64,000 bases of DNA from JAJECS01 sp965243625 (GTDB taxonomy: Bacteria > Chloroflexota > UBA11872): positions 2,356,001-2,420,000 of the forward strand of contig CBDEVI010000002.1 in the NCBI GenBank assembly GCA_965243625.1. Direction: 5' to 3'. The stretch's first letter is position 1. Each line of letters begins with the position of its first letter. Positions 8,786-17,094 of this stretch are shown here, piece by piece. The translations under genes were made by a program, and so were the position numbers. The notes beneath the pieces were generated by a model, which was not told the DNA's origin, did no database searches, and worked only from the letters and a program-made list of their open reading frames with translations.

Positions 8786-9946
8786 ATGGATCTCTCGCTA
8801 ACCGCGGATGTCGGCGATATCGACACCGATTCGCTATTCCGGCGCCTCTATGAGGTCCGCACGCTGATTCCCGGCGGCTATGAGCCCTATTTTCGCGAGC
8901 GCGCGCGCTATCTGAACACGCTCACCTCGGCGAAGGTGGAGGGCAACCCCCTCGGCTACGGCGAGGCCCGGGTCGTGCTGTCGGGCGAGGCCGAACCGGT
9001 CCGACCCGAGGAGCGCGAGTTGACGAACCTGTGGGGCTCGCATGAGCTGATGGCGCAGCTGGCGGCGGACCCGACGGTGGGAATCGACCAGGGGCTGCTG
9101 CGCGCCATGAACTCGCTGATCCTGGAGGGCTTGCCGGAGGAGATGTCAGGGCGCCGCGGGCAGTACCGCACGGGACCCAGTCTGATCGAGGATCCGGAGT
9201 CGCGCGAGATCCGCTACCGGCCGCCGCCGCCGGCTTGGGTCCCGGACCTGATGGGCCGGCTGGTCGCCCACATCCAGCGCTGGACGGCCGAGGAAAGCTA
9301 TCCGGCGCCGATCATCGCGGCGCTGGCGCACGCCGGCCTGGTATCAATCCATCCGTTCGAGGAGGGCAACGGCCGCACGGCCCGTCTCCTGGCCGACATG
9401 ATCCTGCACCAGGCGGGGTGGTCGGCCGAGGGCACACTGGCGCTCAATGTGGTGATCTGGCGCGAACGCGATCGCTACCACCAGGCACTCCGCGACACGC
9501 ACGGTCTGGACTTCCAGTCGGAGGTCGACGGGACGCCGTTCGCCGCATTCCACACCGACGCTCTGAGCACGGCCGCGACGATGCTTGAACACTTCATCGA
9601 GGTTTTCAACGGGCGTCAGGACGCTTGGCGGGACGAGTTCGGCGCGCGTCTGAACGAACGGCAGACGCTGGGCCTGACGTACATCATCGACACGGGCTCC
9701 GTGTCCAGTTCCATGTACGCGCGCCTGATCGGTGCGTCCGCCTCCACCGCCTACGCCGACCTGACGCACCTGGTGTCCTGTGGCGCCGCCGTGCGATCGG
9801 GCAAGGGACGGAATACGCGCTACGCGGTGCATCCGGACCTCTGGGCCCAGCTGATCGCCGCCGCCGAGCGGTCGGGTTGGGCGGAGGCTCAGAGGAGCAG
9901 AGGCCGCCGACGCGACTCAGGCGGAAGCGACGGCTCGGACCGGTAG
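8786..9946 (+). CDS. Fic-family adenylyltransferase, autoinhibited class II
   Basis: 386 residues. The catalytic Fic loop HPFEEGNGRTAR is intact, with His189 as the base, so AMP (or another NMP) transfer to a protein hydroxyl is expected. An N-terminal inhibitory helix motif S/T-x-x-x-E-G is seen at S48-E52-G53 (TSAKVEGN), so the enzyme probably silences itself by blocking ATP gamma-phosphate binding. The C-terminal about 90 residues (LTYIIDTGSVSSSMYARLIGAS...) look like a winged-helix DNA-binding or protein-binding domain. Its promoter carries the shared palindromic element at 8693. It is the last gene of the non-phage segment between the two phage blocks. Confidence 0.88.
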   Translation: MDLSLTADVGDIDTDSLFRRLYEVRTLIPGGYEPYFRERARYLNTLTSAKVEGNPLGYGEARVVLSGEAEPVRPEERELTNLWGSHELMAQLAADPTVGIDQGLLRAMNSLILEGLPEEMSGRRGQYRTGPSLIEDPESREIRYRPPPPAWVPDLMGRLVAHIQRWTAEESYPAPIIAALAHAGLVSIHPFEEGNGRTARLLADMILHQAGWSAEGTLALNVVIWRERDRYHQALRDTHGLDFQSEVDGTPFAAFHTDALSTAATMLEHFIEVFNGRQDAWRDEFGARLNERQTLGLTYIIDTGSVSSSMYARLIGASASTAYADLTHLVSCGAAVRSGKGRNTRYAVHPDLWAQLIAAAERSGWAEAQRSRGRRRDSGGSDGSDR

Positions 9947-9957
9947 CCCGACGGCCC

Positions 9958-10314
9958 TCACTCGGTAGCGTCGGCGTCGGCCTGGCGCCGGGCCTGGGTC
10001 TCCTGATAGTTGCGATAGTTCGTCTGCAGTGCTCGGATCAGCTCGAGCACGCGCTCCGGGGTCAGGGCCAGGCGGGCCACCGGATGCACCGGAATCGTGC
10101 CGCGTTCCCGCAGCTTGGCGGCTGCGGCCATGACATCCGCGTCGGACCCAATGAGCAGCGGCGGCGACACCGCGCCGACGTTGAGATAGAACTCGTTGGA
10201 CTGCGCGTCGTGCTGCACGGCAAACCGGTTCACGAAGTGGACCGACAGATCCTCGAAGCCCGACCAGTCGAGCTTGAGCGAGAGCTCGTTCGTCTCACGT
10301 GGGTTATTCGCCAT
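9958..10314 (-). CDS. DUF3467-like small protein
   Basis: 118 residues from ATG 10314, with a GAGGGGTT ribosome site; a longer frame to 10371 is less likely. The pattern VHFVNRFAVQHDAQSNEFYLNVG ... PVARLALTPERVLELIRALQTNYRNYQET matches small DUF3467 proteins, which share a ribbon-helix fold of unknown function. It follows the large terminase gene by 84 bases on the same strand, so it may be the last gene of the portal-terminase operon or a host gene read with it. No catalytic residues are apparent. Confidence 0.55.
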   Translation of the reverse strand: MANNPRETNELSLKLDWSGFEDLSVHFVNRFAVQHDAQSNEFYLNVGAVSPPLLIGSDADVMAAAAKLRERGTIPVHPVARLALTPERVLELIRALQTNYRNYQETQARRQADADATE

Positions 10315-10397
10315 CCCAACCCCTCGCCGCGGCGCGCGCTGGCGTCGAATGGTAGCAACGGGCAGCGGCACAACGGTTTCCCCGAGCGCCGGCGCCG

Positions 10398-11669
10398 CTA
10401 TCGCACCAGCGCGAAGGGCCGGTACGACCGCGCGGGCCGCGCGACGGGGCCGAAGCGGTCGTAGAGCCAGTAGGCCAGCGCCTTGATGGCGTGGTTGTCG
10501 CGGTCGATCGGCAGCTCCGAAATCGGGCGGTCGTCCCGCGCTTCGTGGTAGCGGTAGCTGCCGAACTCCTGCATCAGCGCGCGGCAGGCCGGCGCCAGGG
10601 TGAGCCGCGGCTCGCCGCCGGCCGGGTCACGCAGAAACGTGTGGAGCCGGTCGATGCCGTCCTGGATCCGCACCGGGCGGGACCGCAGGCGCAGCCCGGC
10701 CAGGGCCTGCCAGATCTCAATCTGGCTGGCGCTGGCGTGGTGCTGACGTCCGGCGACGTCGATCACCCCGCCGCTCACGCGCGGCCACCACCAGCGCCGC
10801 CGGCACTCGGCGATGATTTCGGCGGCCACCATGCGGCGGTGGTAGACCTCGTCGATCACCCGCGCCACGCCGGCGGCCTCGGTGACGGCGAGCACGGCAT
10901 ACGCGCCCGCGTAGCCCGGGTCGATGGCCAGCTCAACGGTTTCGACGGCGGCCGGGTCGACCGCGGCCACGTGCCGCGCCGGCTCGAACTCGGGGAATAC
11001 GAGGGTCGCGGGCGGGCAGGGCACGCCGCCGAACCGCTCCCGAAACACCGCCGCCGGATAGGTGGCTTCGAGCGCCTCGATCTCGGCGTCGGCGCGCCCG
11101 CCCGGAAACAGCGCCCGGTTGGACCAGGTGGGGATGGAGAACGACGCCGCGCCGTCGGCGTTCACCACCTGCCAGGCGCTGAAGTGATCGGCGTACCAAC
11201 CGCGCGAGCCCTCGAAGGTGCCGCTCAGCCAGAGCCATCCCCGGCGCTCCGCCACGCGGCCCCGCAGCCGCAAATAGACCTCATAGGGCAGCTGGGCCGC
11301 CTCGCAGCCAAGGATTCCGTCGGGCGCCTCGCCGGCCAGCCGCGCCGGATCGCGCGCCGACTTGGTCACGATCCGCGCCCCGGTGCGCAGCGTCAGCCGG
11401 CACTGCTCCGAGTTGGGAAAGCTCAGGCTGTCAACGGCGCCGATGGCCCCGAACGCCTCCGCCAGGTAGCGGAACTCGGGCCGACAGAGCTCGTAGTCCG
11501 GGCCCACCAGCCAGTAGAGCCGGCCTTCCAGGCAGCGGCCGAACAGCTCCATGGCGGCGCTGCGGCTCTTGCCGGCGCGCTCGCCGCCGGCGATCAGGCG
11601 AATGCGCGCGGGCGAGTCGTGCGCCTGCCGCTGCTCGGGACTCGGCGCGTACCCGACCCGCCGCCACAG
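10398..11669 (-). CDS. terL: Phage terminase large subunit (packaging ATPase-nuclease)
   Basis: About 423 residues. The first ATG in frame (11552) would remove the ATPase P-loop. Reading further upstream gives a typical terminase start: WRRVGYAPSPEQRQAHDSP, then the Walker A loop GGERAGKS. The frame is open back to a stop at 11718-11720 but offers only CTG (11669) as a near-cognate start, 5 bases after the small-subunit stop. The ATPase domain is followed by a Walker B-like GILGCEAAQ. The RNase-H-like nuclease domain has the acidic residues of LAIDPGYAG, GGVIDVAGR and DRDNHAIKALAYWLYDRFG. It packages DNA into proheads together with TerS and the portal. Confidence 0.8.
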   Translation of the reverse strand: MWRRVGYAPSPEQRQAHDSPARIRLIAGGERAGKSRSAAMELFGRCLEGRLYWLVGPDYELCRPEFRYLAEAFGAIGAVDSLSFPNSEQCRLTLRTGARIVTKSARDPARLAGEAPDGILGCEAAQLPYEVYLRLRGRVAERRGWLWLSGTFEGSRGWYADHFSAWQVVNADGAASFSIPTWSNRALFPGGRADAEIEALEATYPAAVFRERFGGVPCPPATLVFPEFEPARHVAAVDPAAVETVELAIDPGYAGAYAVLAVTEAAGVARVIDEVYHRRMVAAEIIAECRRRWWWPRVSGGVIDVAGRQHHASASQIEIWQALAGLRLRSRPVRIQDGIDRLHTFLRDPAGGEPRLTLAPACRALMQEFGSYRYHEARDDRPISELPIDRDNHAIKALAYWLYDRFGPVARPARSYRPFALVR

Positions 11670-11673
11670 CGCC

Positions 11674-11910
11674 TCACGCGCTGTGCGCGAGGCGGGCGCG
11701 AATCTCCTCCAGCAGGTTCACCAGCGCATCCTCGGACGCCTCGGCGGAGCGGTCGAACGCGTACTGCATCACCAATTCGGTGGCCCAGCGCTCGCCCTTG
11801 CGCGCCTTCGCGATGACGGCGTCACAGATCTCGTCCGTGTGCTCCTCGGCCAGCGTGCGGAATCGAGCCGGAAAGTCGTGCGGCGACGGCCGCCGTCTCG
11901 CCGGCGTCAC
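11674..11910 (-). CDS. terS: Probable phage terminase small subunit
   Basis: 78 residues from GTG 11910, whose GTGA overlaps the portal stop codon, so it is translationally coupled to the portal gene. The sequence (FRTLAEEHTDEICDAVIAKARKGERWATELVMQYAFDR) is helical, and the C-terminal part ends in a predicted oligomerising helix (DALVNLLEEIRARL). This resembles short small-terminase proteins that mark DNA for packaging. Assignment rests largely on its position directly before the large terminase. Here it follows rather than precedes the portal gene, which is unusual. Confidence 0.6.
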   Translation of the reverse strand: MTPARRRPSPHDFPARFRTLAEEHTDEICDAVIAKARKGERWATELVMQYAFDRSAEASEDALVNLLEEIRARLAHSA

Positions 11911-13592
11911 GATGCAGCCGCCGGAGCCACTCGCTCCACGTTCGCCGTTTCCGCGCCGCCATCGCGACGCCACAGCTCGCGCCTGACCTCCGGATCGTCG
12001 AGCATCTCCTCGCGCAGGATCTCCGCCTGCATCTCCGCCGCGTTGGCGATGCCCAGCTTCTCCTGCATGGCCCAGCGCCGCGACGCCAGCTTGGCCGCCA
12101 CCAGGTTGGCGGCGTAGGTGCCCTGGGCAATCTCATCCGCCGGGGCCAAGGCCTCCAGCTTGGCGCGCACCGCGTAGTAGCCGTTGATGTCGCGGGGCGA
12201 CAGGCCCAGCCACGCGGCGTCCTCGTCGCCATAGACGTAGACCGTCTCCCGCACCCGGTGCTCGACCAGCCGCCAGGCCAGCTGCACGATGCGCTCGAGC
12301 GCCTGCTCGGCGTGTCGCGTGATCTGGTTGAACGACAGCCGCGCCGCGTTGATCAGCTGGTTCAGGTAGTAGCCGCTGGTGTTGCCGTCGGGCGCGATGC
12401 CGAAGAGCACCGTGGGCACGCCCGCCTGGTCGATCATCGAGCGCGTGAGGGCGATCAGCTCGTCCAGATCGGGCGGCGTGCCCGACCACTGCAGCAGGCT
12501 CAGGTCCTCGCCGGGAAACAGCGGCAGAATCTCGCCCGGCCGAAACTCGATCGGCGGCGGACGGCCGTCATCGCCCAACGCGCCGTCGCCGCCGGCGAAG
12601 CCGGTGAGCTTGGGCGTCGGATAGGCGTAGAGGTGCACCGCGTTCTGCTTCATGGTGAGCAGCCGGTCGAGCAGCGGCACCAGGTACTCCACCGACGCCA
12701 GCATCGACTCGCCGGCCTTGGCCGGGTCGCGGCTGGGCGATTGGTTGCCATGCGCCATCACGTAGGGCACCGCGCCGTAGGCGTGGCGGCCGCGCCGCAC
12801 CAGGTGGCCGTCCACCAGGTAGGCGAAGTGCTCGCGGTCCCAATACTCGACCACGCGCACGCTGCCGGCGGCGGCCGCGGGACCCTCGCTCGACGCCGCG
12901 CTCCCCGCCGGCGCCAGGCGGCCCGAGCGGCGGTCTTCGACCAGGCCGTAGCGCCGCATCATGAGCCACTTCGGGCGCTCGGCGATCTCCAGGCAGGCCT
13001 CGATCCCATCGTCGCCAATGAGCGGATAGAAGGTGAGCACGTCCACGTCGCGCCAGGCCAGCGGGAACGGCGCGGATCGTTTGAAGCGGGTCGAGCGCTC
13101 GTTGAAGTCGGCGTCGGTTTCGGGTCCGCCGTCGCCGCGGCGCGGATAGCCCGTCCACCGCTCGGGCATATAGACCAGCTTCATCACGCCGGTGCCGTCC
13201 GCCACCAGCGCGTCCACGAACATCCCGAAGATGTCGCGCCCGGCGTCGTTCTTCATGCGCCGCAGGGCGGCGGCCGTCCAACGCTCGCGGCGCGAGGCGT
13301 TCGCCCGGCTCTCCGGCGTCTGGTCCGCCGGCGGCACGCTGATTGTCGGGTGGTTGGCGGTCAGGCTGCCCACGACGCGCTTGAGCTGCTCCCGCGCCAG
13401 CGGCGTCCGCACCTCGCGCGTGGTGGCCCGGTAGGCCGCCGGAATGTCCACCGGCTCTTCCATGAACCGCAACCGCCGCAGCCGCTCGATGCGGGCGTTG
13501 CGCCCGCCGAACTCCGTCAGCAGGTGCTGCTCCAGCTCTTGAACATAGGACTCGGACGGTGGGGGCAACGCGTCGGGGCGAAGCTCGGACAA
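11907..13592 (-). CDS. Phage portal protein
   Basis: 561 residues, starting with TTG at 13592 behind a GGGAGG ribosome site. The order of regions matches portal proteins: an N-terminal adaptor (TRFKRSAPFPLAWRDVDVLTFYP), a stem/wing segment (DREHFAYLVDGHLV), the long crown-forming helices (NQLINAARLSFNQITRHAEQALERIVQLAWRL) and the LFPGEDLSLLQWSGTPPDLDELIALTRSMIDQAGVP region. The dodecameric portal sits at one vertex of the capsid and is the channel for terminase-driven packaging. It is the first gene of its transcription unit; a palindrome like that at 2869 lies about 70 bases upstream. Confidence 0.82.
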   Translation of the reverse strand: MSELRPDALPPPSESYVQELEQHLLTEFGGRNARIERLRRLRFMEEPVDIPAAYRATTREVRTPLAREQLKRVVGSLTANHPTISVPPADQTPESRANASRRERWTAAALRRMKNDAGRDIFGMFVDALVADGTGVMKLVYMPERWTGYPRRGDGGPETDADFNERSTRFKRSAPFPLAWRDVDVLTFYPLIGDDGIEACLEIAERPKWLMMRRYGLVEDRRSGRLAPAGSAASSEGPAAAAGSVRVVEYWDREHFAYLVDGHLVRRGRHAYGAVPYVMAHGNQSPSRDPAKAGESMLASVEYLVPLLDRLLTMKQNAVHLYAYPTPKLTGFAGGDGALGDDGRPPPIEFRPGEILPLFPGEDLSLLQWSGTPPDLDELIALTRSMIDQAGVPTVLFGIAPDGNTSGYYLNQLINAARLSFNQITRHAEQALERIVQLAWRLVEHRVRETVYVYGDEDAAWLGLSPRDINGYYAVRAKLEALAPADEIAQGTYAANLVAAKLASRRWAMQEKLGIANAAEMQAEILREEMLDDPEVRRELWRRDGGAETANVERVAPAAAS

Positions 13593-13660
13593 AGGGGCCT
13601 CCCGGTGTCATTGGCGCCGTGCGCGTAGCGCGGGCCGTCGTGCTACAGCCCTAATCCTAG

Positions 13661-13680
13661 AGCGTTACAATAGTAACTTC
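13661..13680. promoter_or_regulatory. Imperfect copy of the phage-block palindrome
   Basis: GCGTTACAATAGTAACTT differs at one central position from the palindrome core GTTACTATAGTAAC at 2869-2888. It lies 70-85 bases upstream of the portal start, in a short AT-rich patch. Two such sites, each preceding a minus-strand phage block, suggest a common regulator. Confidence 0.45.
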
Positions 13681-13757
13681 CAAGGCCATTTGGTAATCCC
13701 GCAGCGTTTCGGCAATGACCGGTCGTGGCTGGGGGTGCTAGCTGCCGAGCGCGTCGC

Positions 13758-14510
13758 TCACGCCCGTCGCGGGCTGACGAGGTCGGCGAGCCGCAGCCGC
13801 CAGATGACGAGCAGGTATTCCGCGATGTCCCGCAGGCCGAGCTTGGTCCGTCCGTGGTCGCGCTCGCGGAAGAAGACCGGCTCCTCGACGACGCATGCGC
13901 CGCCGCGGCTCAGCCGGTGCAGCAGCACGACATTGAAGGCGTAGCCGCGCGCGCTGACGCCGCCGACATCCGCCGCCCGCAGCGCCGCCGCGCGGATGGC
14001 CCGATAGCCCGCCGTGCAGTCGTGCACGTGCCGCAGGCCGGCCACCCAGCGCGTCAGCTGGTTGCCCCATGCCGATAGCAGCCGGCGGCGCAGGCTCCAG
14101 CGATCGTCAATGCCTCCGCCGGCCACGTAGCGGCTCCCAATCACCACGTCGGCGCCGGCGGATAGACGGTCCAGCAGGCGCTGCGCATCGGCGGGATCGT
14201 GCGAAGCGTCGGCATCCAGTTGCACCACCACCTCGGCGTCAAGCGCGTCCAGCGCGTGGCGCATGCCCCGCACGTAGGCGTGGCCCAATCCGCGCCGCGC
14301 GCCTTCCAGGAGATGGACGCGGGGATCGCTCGCAGCGAACGCCCGCACCAATTGGCCGGTGCCGTCCGGGCTGCGGTCGTCCACGATCAGCACCGCAGTG
14401 TCCTCGCCGGGGTACAACGCGGTCAGCCGCTCGAGCAGCGGCGTGATGTTGGCTGCCTCGTTGTAGGTGGGGATGACGAAGCAGACGCGCGAATCGGTTG
14501 ACGGCGGCAT
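13758..14510 (-). CDS. Polyprenol monophosphomannose synthase (GT2, DPM1-like)
   Basis: 250 residues from ATG 14510 (ATG 14522 is also possible). GT2 motifs are in order: FVIPTYNEAANI, IVDDRSPDGTGQLV, LLEGARRGLGHAYVRGMRHAL, QLDADASHDP (the metal-binding D-x-D) and GSRYVAGGGIDDRWSLRR. This combination is characteristic of GDP-mannose:polyprenyl-phosphate mannosyltransferases. No C-terminal membrane domain is present, so it is a soluble or peripheral enzyme. Its product, polyprenyl-phosphate mannose, is the usual donor for GT-C enzymes such as the one at 6.9-8.4 kb. It lies just upstream of the phage portal operon. Confidence 0.85.
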   Translation of the reverse strand: MPPSTDSRVCFVIPTYNEAANITPLLERLTALYPGEDTAVLIVDDRSPDGTGQLVRAFAASDPRVHLLEGARRGLGHAYVRGMRHALDALDAEVVVQLDADASHDPADAQRLLDRLSAGADVVIGSRYVAGGGIDDRWSLRRRLLSAWGNQLTRWVAGLRHVHDCTAGYRAIRAAALRAADVGGVSARGYAFNVVLLHRLSRGGACVVEEPVFFRERDHGRTKLGLRDIAEYLLVIWRLRLADLVSPRRA

Positions 14511-14609
14511 CCGCCGCAGCATGCCACCGGACGCCGCTGGCTGTCATGACCCCTCACGTCTCTCCCGGCTCGAGGTCCCGCCTCGACCATTGGGCACGCG
14601 GGCCAATCC

Positions 14610-16577
14610 CTAGCCCGGATCGGCCTCCCTCCGGCGCAGCCACACGTCCATGGTGCTCGGCCCCCGATTGGCCCAGGCGAAGTAGGGAATCGCGCGGATG
14701 GCCACCCGATTCGTGCGCGCGCCGTCCGCCTGGCCATCGCCCGATACCGACTGATAGAGCGCACCGCGCGCGGGCGTCCCCGGCAGCGGGGCGGCCGTCG
14801 TGTGCAGCAACGTCATCCCCGGCAGTCGCTCGTCGACGGGCCCGGTGGTGACCGCCGCGTCGTCGGGCAGCGCGAAGGCGTCCTGCTCCAGTCCCGGGCG
14901 GTCGTGGGATTCGACGCAATAGACCAGGGGGCCGCGGGCCAGGGCCACCCGGCCCACATTGGCCGTCACGCGCGGATCGCTCACGAGGCGACGCGGCGGC
15001 ATGGGCAGCCGCAGCGTGACCCGGTCGCCCGACGACCAGACGCGGCGCAGCGCGGCGTAGTCCCCGGCGGGGCTGTCGGGGACCTGGCGGGGATCCCCTT
15101 CACCCCAACCCTCTCCCTCGAGGGGAGAGGGAGCCGGACCCGAATCGGTAGGGATTACCTCAACGCTGGCGGCGCCACACCACCCGGGCACGCGCAGCCG
15201 CAGCTCCACCGGATCCTCCGGCGCCTGCCGCACGGTAAGCCGAATTTCGCCCGACCATGGATAGTCCGTGTCCACCTCCAGCGCCAGCCGGCCCGCGCCC
15301 GGCACGTCGGCGTCCACCCGGCCCGCCACGAACTGGTGCACCCACAGCGCGCGCTCGGACACGCCGTAGAGGTAGCCCGGCAAGCTGGCGAGCAGGCGCG
15401 CCAGGTTCGGCGGGCAGCAGGCGCATTCGAACCACTCCACCCGGGCATGCCCCGCCGACGCGCTGAGCGGGTTGGGATAGAAGTAATGCGCGCCGTCAAG
15501 GGACAGGCCCGCCAGCATGCCGTTGTAGAGCGTGGTTTCCATCCAGTCGGCGTAGCGCGCCTCGCCCGTGCCGGCGAGCAGACGCCTGTTCCACATCACG
15601 CCGGCCACGGCGGCGCACGACTCCGCATAGGAGTTGCGGTTGGGCAGGTCGAAGGCGTCGCCAAACGACTCGCCGGCCCAGTGCGCCCCCAGGCCGCCGG
15701 TGACGTAGACCTTCGTCTCGTAGGCGCTGCGCCAGAGCCGCTCCGCCGCCTCCCACAGCGCGGGATCCTCGAGCTCCAATCCGGCGTCGGCCAACCCGCA
15801 CGCCAGGTAGACCGCCCGCACGGCGTGTCCCGCGATCTCCTGCTGCTCGGCCGCCGGCTCGTGATCTTGGAGATAGCGATATCCGCCCAACCGCGGCGGC
15901 TGCTGTCCACGCTGCTTCAGAAAGAATCGCGCCTGCTCGGCGTAGACGCGGCGGCCCGTCTCGCGCGCCAGCTCGACCAGCGCCAGCTCGATCTCGGGAT
16001 GCCCGTCCGCCGTTTCACGGGCATCCGGACCGAACTCGGCGCAGATGTGATCGGCCAGCCGCACGGCCACGTCCAGCAGGGTCTCGACGCCGGTCGCGCG
16101 GTGGTGGGCGATGCCCGCCTGGATCAGGTGTCCGGCGCAGTAGAGCTCGTGCTTGTTGATGAGGTCGGTGTAGCGCTGGTCGGCCCGCTCCAGCGCGAAG
16201 TAGGTATGGACGTATCCGTCCGGCTGCTGAGCGGCGGCGATGTCGTCGACCAGCGCGTCCACCTGCGCCCTAAGCCGCCGATCCTCACGCCCCGCCAGCG
16301 CCCAGCCGGCGGCCTCGAGCCACTTGTAGACGTCGGACTCGTCGTAGTAGCGCCCGCGAAACGGCGCGTCCACGCGGCCCGAGACGCGCCGGATGTTGTC
16401 GAGGCGGCCGGTGGCCTCGCACTGCGCATGCTGCGTGGGCAGCGTGACGTCGTAGAGCCGGTCGAGCCAGCCGCGCCAGAATCCGGGACCAATCCGCACC
16501 GCCTCGATCGGCACCGGCTGAACCGTGACTCCGGGCGTGCGGCGGGTGTCTGTCACCAGCGCCGTCATGGATGCCAT
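14610..16577 (-). CDS. GH127 beta-L-arabinofuranosidase-like glycosidase
   Basis: 655 residues. It starts with the family pattern VRIGPGFWRGWLDRLYDVTLPTQ and contains an (alpha/alpha)6 barrel. The zinc/cysteine active site is visible: E319-S320-C321 in NSYAESCAAVAG, and C387-C388 in FECACCPPN. These match the Glu-x-Cys and Cys-Cys ligand/nucleophile set of GH127. It should release terminal beta-L-arabinofuranose or related sugars from plant or algal glycans. No signal peptide is seen. Residues about 482-495 (PSPLEGEGWGEG) are encoded by a dispersed palindromic repeat inserted in frame in the C-terminal beta domain. Confidence 0.88.
   Translation of the reverse strand: MASMTALVTDTRRTPGVTVQPVPIEAVRIGPGFWRGWLDRLYDVTLPTQHAQCEATGRLDNIRRVSGRVDAPFRGRYYDESDVYKWLEAAGWALAGREDRRLRAQVDALVDDIAAAQQPDGYVHTYFALERADQRYTDLINKHELYCAGHLIQAGIAHHRATGVETLLDVAVRLADHICAEFGPDARETADGHPEIELALVELARETGRRVYAEQARFFLKQRGQQPPRLGGYRYLQDHEPAAEQQEIAGHAVRAVYLACGLADAGLELEDPALWEAAERLWRSAYETKVYVTGGLGAHWAGESFGDAFDLPNRNSYAESCAAVAGVMWNRRLLAGTGEARYADWMETTLYNGMLAGLSLDGAHYFYPNPLSASAGHARVEWFECACCPPNLARLLASLPGYLYGVSERALWVHQFVAGRVDADVPGAGRLALEVDTDYPWSGEIRLTVRQAPEDPVELRLRVPGWCGAASVEVIPTDSGPAPSPLEGEGWGEGDPRQVPDSPAGDYAALRRVWSSGDRVTLRLPMPPRRLVSDPRVTANVGRVALARGPLVYCVESHDRPGLEQDAFALPDDAAVTTGPVDERLPGMTLLHTTAAPLPGTPARGALYQSVSGDGQADGARTNRVAIRAIPYFAWANRGPSTMDVWLRRREADPG
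15095..15131. repeat. Dispersed CCCTCTCCC palindrome inside the GH127 gene
   Basis: The block TTCACCCCAACCCTCTCCC followed by TCGAGGGGAGAGGG is the reverse complement of the intergenic element seen at 38480, 39061, 56731 and 62620. Here it lies within coding sequence without breaking the frame and is translated on the minus strand as PSPLEGEGWGEG. Confidence 0.85.
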
Positions 16578-16797
16578 GCGCCCTGACTCACTCGAAGGCC
16601 CAGGAGTGTTTCGGGCAAGACGGTCCCCATGCCCCGCCTAGCTCCGTGTCGTCGCCGCAGGCTCGATTGTCGTATCCGGCGAACAACTAGGCCACCCATG
16701 TCCATGCCGACCCCATCAACACCGCTGCCGTCGCGCAGCAGTGGTTACCATCGGATTGGCACCGCCTACGGTGCCAGTTGTTTCCGGAAGGACTCCC

Positions 16798-17094
16798 ATG
16801 CCGACGACGCTCATCCGGCCAACCAAGGTCGAAGCTCGAGGCGGGCATCGCCTCTGGCTTCGGTATGCCGACGATACGGCTGGGGAGGTCGATCTGTCCC
16901 ATCTGGTTGGACGCGGCGTATTCAAGGTTTGGGATACCCCGGGGTGCTTTGAGGCGGTTCGCATCGCTCCGTCCGGGGGGATTGCCTGGGGCGACGACGT
17001 CGAACTCTGTCCCGACGCGCTGTACATAAGGCTTACGGGCCAGGCGCTTGCCGACGTGGTTCCAGCCGCCGGTTTCTTATTCGAGCGTGCCTGA
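16798..17094 (+). CDS. DUF2442 family protein
   Basis: 98 residues from ATG 16798, with an AAGGACT ribosome site. The pattern (KVEARGGHRLWLRYADDTAGEVDLSHLVGRGVFKVWDTPGCFEAVRIAPSGGIAWGDDVELCPDALY) is that of DUF2442, small proteins often encoded with a DUF4160 partner. The pair has been proposed to act as a regulatory or toxin-antitoxin-like unit, but this is not established. Here the partner frame overlaps the stop codon by 8 bases and carries an in-frame stop, so the pair is probably not intact. Confidence 0.85.
   Translation: MPTTLIRPTKVEARGGHRLWLRYADDTAGEVDLSHLVGRGVFKVWDTPGCFEAVRIAPSGGIAWGDDVELCPDALYIRLTGQALADVVPAAGFLFERA

Noticed and set aside
14802..16586. 594-codon plus-strand frame opposite GH127
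   Set aside because: Arg/His/Gln-rich low-complexity translation, no family; the minus strand is GH127.
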